Source of the DNA: an uncultured Lachnospiraceae bacterium
Lineage (GTDB): Bacteria > Bacillota > Clostridia > Lachnospirales > Lachnospiraceae
Reading direction: 5' to 3'
Length of the DNA stretch: 9,490 bases
Assembly (NCBI GenBank): GCA_947594085.1
Contig: CANQEB010000080.1
Location: forward strand, 1 to 9,490
In this document: one piece after another, positions 5,802 to 9,490 of the stretch
Position numbering within the stretch: the stretch's first letter is position 1
How the letters are laid out: each line of letters starts with the position of its first letter
The notes under the pieces: model-generated
The model's database searches: none
Told to the model about the DNA's origin: nothing
What the model saw: only the letters and a program-made list of their open reading frames with translations
Made by a program: the position numbers and the translations under genes

Positions 5802-7217
5802 ATGGATAGAAAGAAGTGGAGGCTTCGTGCGCTGGCCGGAATGCAGACGTTGGCGGCCGTGGCAATCGCAGGTACAATTCTATACTTGCTGTATCGTTAC
5901 GTGCAGTACGGAGAACGGTTCGCGCGGGAGACCGGATCGAGTCGGAAGACAGAGACGTTAGATTCGACAGCCCCCGAGCCAGAGACTGATGAGACGGGTC
6001 AGCCGTCACGGACAATCCGCGTGTGTATCCTGACAGACGATTTTTCCGGAGAATACCACGACGATGTTATATTGACTTGTGAGAAGGCATTTACGATCCA
6101 ACTGGACGGGAAGCGCCTCAAGAAGAGGAAAACGTACAGGGTAACTGCGTCGGAACTGCGAGAGGGTCAGGTCCTGAAGATTACCCAGGACGAGAAGGAG
6201 CCGCTCGTGGTGGAGAGCCTGAAGCGTGCGGAGGGTCATCCAAAGTATGCCGGGACACTTTGGCTGTACCGTGAAGTAGAAGGGATTGTGATGGTGAATG
6301 AACTCCCGTTGGAGGAATACCTGTGTGGGGTTGTTGCGAGTGAAATGCCATCAGATTATCCAGAGGAGGCGCAGAAGGCGCAGGCAGTCTGTGCGAGGAC
6401 ATATGCTTGTAACTGTATCCGGAATGCGCGGGGCATGAATGTGCAGGAGGGCACGGAGAATAGTTCACAGGAAATCCTGGAAGAGGTTGCGTGGAGTACC
6501 CCGGCAGCGGATTTAGATGACAGTGTAAACTATCAGGTGTATAATAATTATCAGGCGACCAGGCAGTCGAGAGAGGCTGTGGAAGCGACAGAGGGTGAAA
6601 TCTTACCTCTCGATGAGATTCAGTACTATTCGACGTCCTGTCAGTCGGAGCAGAGAGCTGATCTGAACAGTGATGAATCGTTCCGGGATTTTTTGTCACA
6701 GGAGCCGGAAGCAGGATCGGAATATGATTCGCCGTGGCTGCGATGGGAGGTGACGCTTCCTGCGCAAGATATTTTGCAGGCGCTTTCGGGCAGATATGGA
6801 TGGCAGGCGGACAGGATCGATGAGATATGCGTCGTAAAGCGTGCCGGAAATGGCCAGGCACAGAAGCTTGAAGTGCGATGTGGGGATGCGACAAGACTGA
6901 TCGAGGGAGAGTATGCCATACGGCAAGTGCTGTCTCCAGCGCAGACGACGATTCGATTGCGGGATGGGGAGGAGAACTCCGGAATGCGTCTTTTGCCGAG
7001 CGCGTTCTTCTGGCTGGAGCCAGTCAGAGTGCGGGAATCTGCAGAGACACTGGGACCGGAGGAAGACGTGCTCCCAATCGACAAAGTGGTGCTCCATGGG
7101 GGTGGCTACGGGCACGGTATCGGGATGAGCCAGTGCGGTGCGGCGGCTATGGCGAAGAAAGGACTGGACTATCGGGAGATTCTGGAATATTATTATCAGT
7201 GTGAGGTGTCCGGTTAA
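5802..7217 (+). CDS. SpoIID/LytB-domain membrane-anchored peptidoglycan protein
   Basis: A 471-residue member of the SpoIID family. Bacillus SpoIID is a lytic transglycosylase that trims glycan strands during engulfment of the forespore. Residues 10-31 are one membrane segment (signal anchor), followed by a polar, probably disordered linker (about 38-70) and an extracytoplasmic domain. The SpoIID signature appears as NELPLEEYLCGVVASEMP, where E181 matches the family's catalytic glutamate, then AQKAQAVCARTYA. It closes with LHGGGYGHGIGMSQCGAAAMAKKGLDYREILEYYY near 431-465. It is longer than typical SpoIID (about 340 residues) because of the linker and material in the middle. The usual STSGG-type segment reads YYSTSCQSEQ. 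The start at 5802 has AGAGGTG upstream. Whether it is the true sporulation spoIID or a paralogue cannot be settled here. The next gene starts 21 bp downstream. Confidence 0.85.
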   Translation: MDRKKWRLRALAGMQTLAAVAIAGTILYLLYRYVQYGERFARETGSSRKTETLDSTAPEPETDETGQPSRTIRVCILTDDFSGEYHDDVILTCEKAFTIQLDGKRLKKRKTYRVTASELREGQVLKITQDEKEPLVVESLKRAEGHPKYAGTLWLYREVEGIVMVNELPLEEYLCGVVASEMPSDYPEEAQKAQAVCARTYACNCIRNARGMNVQEGTENSSQEILEEVAWSTPAADLDDSVNYQVYNNYQATRQSREAVEATEGEILPLDEIQYYSTSCQSEQRADLNSDESFRDFLSQEPEAGSEYDSPWLRWEVTLPAQDILQALSGRYGWQADRIDEICVVKRAGNGQAQKLEVRCGDATRLIEGEYAIRQVLSPAQTTIRLRDGEENSGMRLLPSAFFWLEPVRVRESAETLGPEEDVLPIDKVVLHGGGYGHGIGMSQCGAAAMAKKGLDYREILEYYYQCEVSG

Positions 7218-7238
7218 TTACTGCGGAGGAAAGAGCGT

Positions 7239-8105
7239 GTGGGGAAGAATTTTTTGATGAGACTGAAAGATCTGATCTTCAGGTTTATGTATAAGATGGA
7301 TAAAGACCGCGTCAGGGCGCACTCAGCTGAGGCCGCGTTTTTCATTATCATGAGCTTTTTCCCTGTGCTAATGCTGCTTTTGACGCTGGTACAGTTCACG
7401 CCGATCACGCAACAGCAGGTGCTGACCACGATCGAGGACATTACGCCGATGGGAATGATTGAATTCCTGGAGCCGATTGTCGACGCGATCTATAATCAGC
7501 CGATCTCGGTCATTTCCTGGACGGCGATCGCAGCGCTCTGGACGGCGGGAAAAGCTATCATGGGACTGGCAGACGGAATGAATTCTATCTGTGGAGTACA
7601 GAAGACCAAGAATTATCTGGTGACGCGGATTCGGGCGGCTTTCTACATGATCCTGATGATCCTCGCGCTGATTTTGAGCCTGGCGATTCTGGTGTTCGGA
7701 TACAGTATTCAAGAATATTTGACCAGACATTTTCCGAATATAAGCAAGTATACCGGAGATTTGCTGGTGACGCCGATGGCGATTGCACTTCTTGTGCTCA
7801 TCTTACTGTTTGTTGTGTTGTATACTTTTTTGCCAGATGTGCGGCAAAAGTTCTTCGGACAGTTTCCCGGAGCGGTGTTCGCTGCGGTTTCATGGGCGGT
7901 GTATTCCTACGGCTTTTCCCTTTACCTCGATTATGCCGGAAGCATGTCGGTAATCTACGGCAGCTTGACGACGCTTGTGGTCGTGATGTTGTGGCTCTAC
8001 GGCAGTATGTATCTGTTATTTATCGGGGCGGAGATCAACCATTACATCTCACAGCCCGAGATGTTTCCACTTCCAGAGGAAGAGGCACAAAGCCTCGACA
8101 ATTGA
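7239..8105 (+). CDS. YihY/BrkB family inner-membrane protein
   Basis: A 288-residue integral membrane protein of the YihY/virulence factor BrkB family (once misnamed RNase BN). The molecular function is not established. Six membrane segments are visible at about 32-53, 89-111, 132-154, 175-198, 211-233 and 238-263. The family hallmark lies at the end: YAGSMSVIYGSL, then a long hydrophobic helix reaching LLFIGAEINHYI. The N-terminus has the usual cytoplasmic basic helix, and a short acidic tail (EMFPLPEEEAQ) follows the last segment. The GTG start at 7239 is preferred over ATG 7257 because GGAGGA (7225-7230) lies 8 nt upstream. It is 21 bp after the SpoIID-family gene, so the two are probably one operon, which makes an envelope role plausible. 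No terminator with a U tract follows. Confidence 0.9.
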   Translation: MGKNFLMRLKDLIFRFMYKMDKDRVRAHSAEAAFFIIMSFFPVLMLLLTLVQFTPITQQQVLTTIEDITPMGMIEFLEPIVDAIYNQPISVISWTAIAALWTAGKAIMGLADGMNSICGVQKTKNYLVTRIRAAFYMILMILALILSLAILVFGYSIQEYLTRHFPNISKYTGDLLVTPMAIALLVLILLFVVLYTFLPDVRQKFFGQFPGAVFAAVSWAVYSYGFSLYLDYAGSMSVIYGSLTTLVVVMLWLYGSMYLLFIGAEINHYISQPEMFPLPEEEAQSLDN

Positions 8106-8132
8106 TTTATGACACTATAATTAAAAATTCAC

Positions 8133-8161
8133 TTGACAGGAATTCTGGTTATGGCTAGAAT
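8133..8161 (+). promoter_or_regulatory. Sigma-A promoter of pheS
   Basis: A perfect TTGACA (8133-8138), a 17-bp spacer and TAGAAT (8156-8161, five of six). The predicted start is near 8168, which gives a leader of roughly 460 nt before pheS. Confidence 0.85.
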
Positions 8162-8167
8162 AGAGAT

Positions 8168-8501
8168 TAATTGAAATTCAAAGGCAATGAAGGTGCACAG
8201 TAGAGAACTGTTTTCCGACAGAGAGGGCGTGTCGTTGGCTGGAAGCGCGCCTGGGTTCAGGCAGGGATCGAATTTCACACCAGAGCCGCGGTTTTGAATA
8301 GACTGCGACCAGAGCAATGATGCAAGGGGCGTCTCGATTGAGAGTTGCCGTTGTCCCTGCGTGATACAGGTATAAAAATATTTGTAGACGCTGCTTTGCT
8401 CACAGGACGTAGTAGGAATCGACGTTGGCGCACGTTACGCGCGTTGAGTGCCTGTCTGCGGACAGGAATCAGGGTGGTACCACGGATCAGACTTCGTCCC
8501 T
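8168..8501 (+). promoter_or_regulatory. T-box leader sensing uncharged tRNA-Phe
   Basis: The T-box consensus AGGGTGGTACCACG is at 8471-8484. Its AGGG can pair with CCCT (8498-8501) to form the antiterminator. Stem I is readable: GGTG (8192-8195) pairs with CACC (8278-8281), AGTA (8199-8202) is the loop-E strand, and GACAGAGAGGG (8217-8227) is the conserved distal element. The specifier is probably TTC (8274-8276, a Phe codon, followed by A) opposite AGTA. Further stems are GCAAGGG (8322-8328) with CCCTGC (8355-8360), enclosing TCTC/GAGA (8332-8343), and CCTGTC-TGCG-GACAGG (8451-8466) just before the T-box. Uncharged tRNA-Phe should stabilise the antiterminator and let transcription reach pheS. 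The Phe specifier agrees with the downstream gene. Confidence 0.93.
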
Positions 8502-8521
8502 ATGCGGGAGGAAGTTTTTTT
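8491..8521 (+). terminator. T-box intrinsic terminator
   Basis: ACTTC (8491-8495) pairs with GAAGT (8511-8515), and TCCC (8497-8500) with GGGA (8506-8509), across one G-G mismatch, with a 5-nt loop. A run of seven T (8515-8521) follows. The stem is mutually exclusive with the antiterminator, which uses the CCCT at 8498-8501. Confidence 0.9.
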
Positions 8522-8635
8522 ATGCAGACCCGCGTGTGGAAATCAGTTGCTGTCGCAACACACGGGTCGCGCGGCGAGCAGGGAGAAGCATCCCTGTCCA
8601 AATGCAAAACAGAAAAGAAAGGACGAATACCATGA
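8522..8635 (+). CDS. Possible 37-codon leader ORF overlapping the pheS start
   Basis: An ORF begins with ATG directly after the T run of the T-box terminator and ends with TGA at 8633-8635, overlapping the pheS ATG (8632-8634) as ATGA. The purine-rich 3' arm of the terminator, GGGAGGAAG (8506-8514), would be its Shine-Dalgarno, 7-10 nt upstream. The peptide begins MQTRVWKSVAVATHG and ends KTEKKGRIP. It is basic, has no Phe and shows no recognisable domain, so it is not a Phe-codon attenuation peptide. If translated, it could couple ribosome flow into pheS. Purine-rich terminator arms are common in T-boxes and a 37-codon open frame can arise by chance, so this is a hypothesis. Confidence 0.25.
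   Translation: MQTRVWKSVAVATHGSRGEQGEASLSKCKTEKKGRIP
8527..8596 (+). ncRNA. Two hairpins in the leader between the T-box terminator and pheS
   Basis: GACCCG..TGT (8527-8535) pairs with ACACGGGTC (8560-8568) with a 2-nt bulge. Inside is a perfect GTTGC-TGTC-GCAAC hairpin (8546-8559). A second hairpin, CAGGGA (8579-8584) with TCCCTG (8591-8596), follows around the loop GAAGCA. Neither has a U tract, so they are not terminators. They may shape the 5' untranslated region of the read-through message. Confidence 0.4.
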
Positions 8636-9490
8636 AGGAAAAATTGCAGGCAATCAGAGAGGAGGCGCTTGCCCAGATTGAGAAGGCGGTTGACCTGGAC
8701 AAGCTGAACGACGTCAGAGTCAGTTTCCTCGGCAAGAAGGGTCAGCTGACGTCTGTACTCAAGAGCATGAAGGAGGTCGCCCCGGAGGAGCGCCCGGCGT
8801 TCGGCCAGCTCGTCAACGAGGCGCGCGCGCAGATCGAGCGTGTGCTGGATGAGACAAAAGAGAAATTGGAGAGACAGGCGCTGGAACATCGTCTCAAGGA
8901 AGAAGTCATCGACGTGACGCTCCCGGCGAAGAAGAACAATGTCGGGCATCGCCATCCGAACACGATCGCGCGCGAGGAGGTGGAGCGCATCTTCATCGGC
9001 ATGGGCTATGAGGTGGTCGAGGGCCCGGAGGTGGAGTACGACCTCTACAATTTTGAAAAGCTGAATATCCCGGCAAATCATCCGGCGAAGGATGAGCAGG
9101 ATACCTTCTATGTGACAAAGGACATCGTGTTGCGCACGCAGACCTCTCCGGTGCAGGCGCGCATCATGGAGCAGGGCAAGCTGCCGATCCGCGTGATCGC
9201 GCCGGGGCGTGTGTTCCGTTCGGATGAGGTGGACGCGACGCACTCGCCATCCTTCCATCAGATCGAGGGCTTGGTTGTGGACAAGAACATCACGTTCGCG
9301 GACCTGAAGGGGACGCTGGAGCAGTTCGCGAAGGAGCTCTTCGGAGAGAACACGAAGACGAAGTTCCGCCCGCATCATTTCCCGTTCACGGAGCCGAGCG
9401 CGGAGATGGATGTTTCCTGCTTCAAGTGCGGTGGAAAGGGCTGCCGTTTCTGCAAGGGCGAGGGCTGGATCGAGATCCTCGGCTGCGGCA
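8632..9490 (+). CDS. pheS: Phenylalanine-tRNA ligase alpha subunit (3' end outside window)
   Basis: PheS is the catalytic alpha chain of the (alpha-beta)2 phenylalanyl-tRNA synthetase, which charges tRNA-Phe. Seen here are 286 residues of a protein usually about 340 long, with no stop before the window edge. Residues 1-100 are the helical, coiled-coil tRNA-binding arm (FLGKKGQLTSVLKSMKEV). The class II catalytic core follows: GHRHPNTIAREEVERIFIGMGYEVVEGPE, RTQTSPVQAR, then motif 2 as RVFRSDEVDATHSPSFHQIEG (193-213, with R196). Residues 263-274 hold four cysteines in the pattern CxxCGGKGCxxC, an insertion I know from clostridial PheS and probably a metal knuckle. AAAGGA (8618-8623) is the ribosome binding site. 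Codons are strongly G/C-ending, as in highly expressed genes. Expression is controlled by the upstream T-box. pheT is expected next but is outside the window. Confidence 0.97.
   Translation, partial: MKEKLQAIREEALAQIEKAVDLDKLNDVRVSFLGKKGQLTSVLKSMKEVAPEERPAFGQLVNEARAQIERVLDETKEKLERQALEHRLKEEVIDVTLPAKKNNVGHRHPNTIAREEVERIFIGMGYEVVEGPEVEYDLYNFEKLNIPANHPAKDEQDTFYVTKDIVLRTQTSPVQARIMEQGKLPIRVIAPGRVFRSDEVDATHSPSFHQIEGLVVDKNITFADLKGTLEQFAKELFGENTKTKFRPHHFPFTEPSAEMDVSCFKCGGKGCRFCKGEGWIEILGCG

Noticed and set aside
8082..8096. GAGGC-ACAAA-GCCTC hairpin at the end of the BrkB-family gene
   Set aside because: It lies within the coding end and no U tract follows, so it is not a convincing terminator.
8500..9378. 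292-aa open frame on the minus strand opposite pheS
   Set aside because: The pheS frame is unmistakable on the + strand; the antisense frame is Leu/Arg-rich, as expected from G/C-ending codons read backwards.

Overview
The window looks like chromosomal DNA of a spore-forming, Lachnospiraceae-like member of the Clostridia. The pointers are moderate GC content, strong AGGAGG-type ribosome binding sites, extended -10 promoters, a T-box-controlled pheS with the Cys-rich clostridial insertion, a SpoIID-family protein, and a secreted amidase carrying choline-binding-type repeats. The organism call is an inference from gene content. Every supported gene lies on the + strand.

Layout. (1) Positions 3-245 are the 3' end of rfbD (dTDP-rhamnose synthesis). 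(2) Positions 246-644 hold no gene. They contain a decaying tandem array of copies of the rfbD 3' end, a long hairpin (425-501) and a promoter. (3) Positions 645-842 encode a 65-residue protein I do not recognise; its 3' end is repeated three to four times with an exact 31-bp period. (4) A strong promoter drives a two-CBS-domain protein (1060-1470). Its stop codon lies inside the promoter of (5) a secreted cell-wall amidase (1534-3138). (6) ilvN, leuC and leuD (3218-5624) form a partial branched-chain amino acid cluster, closed by a probable hairpin terminator. (7) A SpoIID/LytB-type membrane-anchored peptidoglycan protein (5802-7217) precedes a YihY/BrkB-family membrane protein (7239-8105) by 21 bp. 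A sigma-E-like promoter may sit upstream. (8) A textbook promoter and a long tRNA-Phe T-box leader (8133-8521) control pheS (8632 to the end, truncated by the window).

How the genes work together. Two themes recur: envelope and peptidoglycan work (rfbD, amidase, SpoIID protein, perhaps the BrkB protein) and amino-acid or translation metabolism (ilvN-leuCD, pheS). The signals ordinary annotation would miss are the two arrays of duplicated gene 3' ends at consecutive genes, and a possible 37-codon ORF between the T-box terminator and pheS. That ORF has a Shine-Dalgarno made of the terminator's 3' arm, and its stop overlaps the pheS start as ATGA. Neither has been tested here; both come from reading the sequence only.
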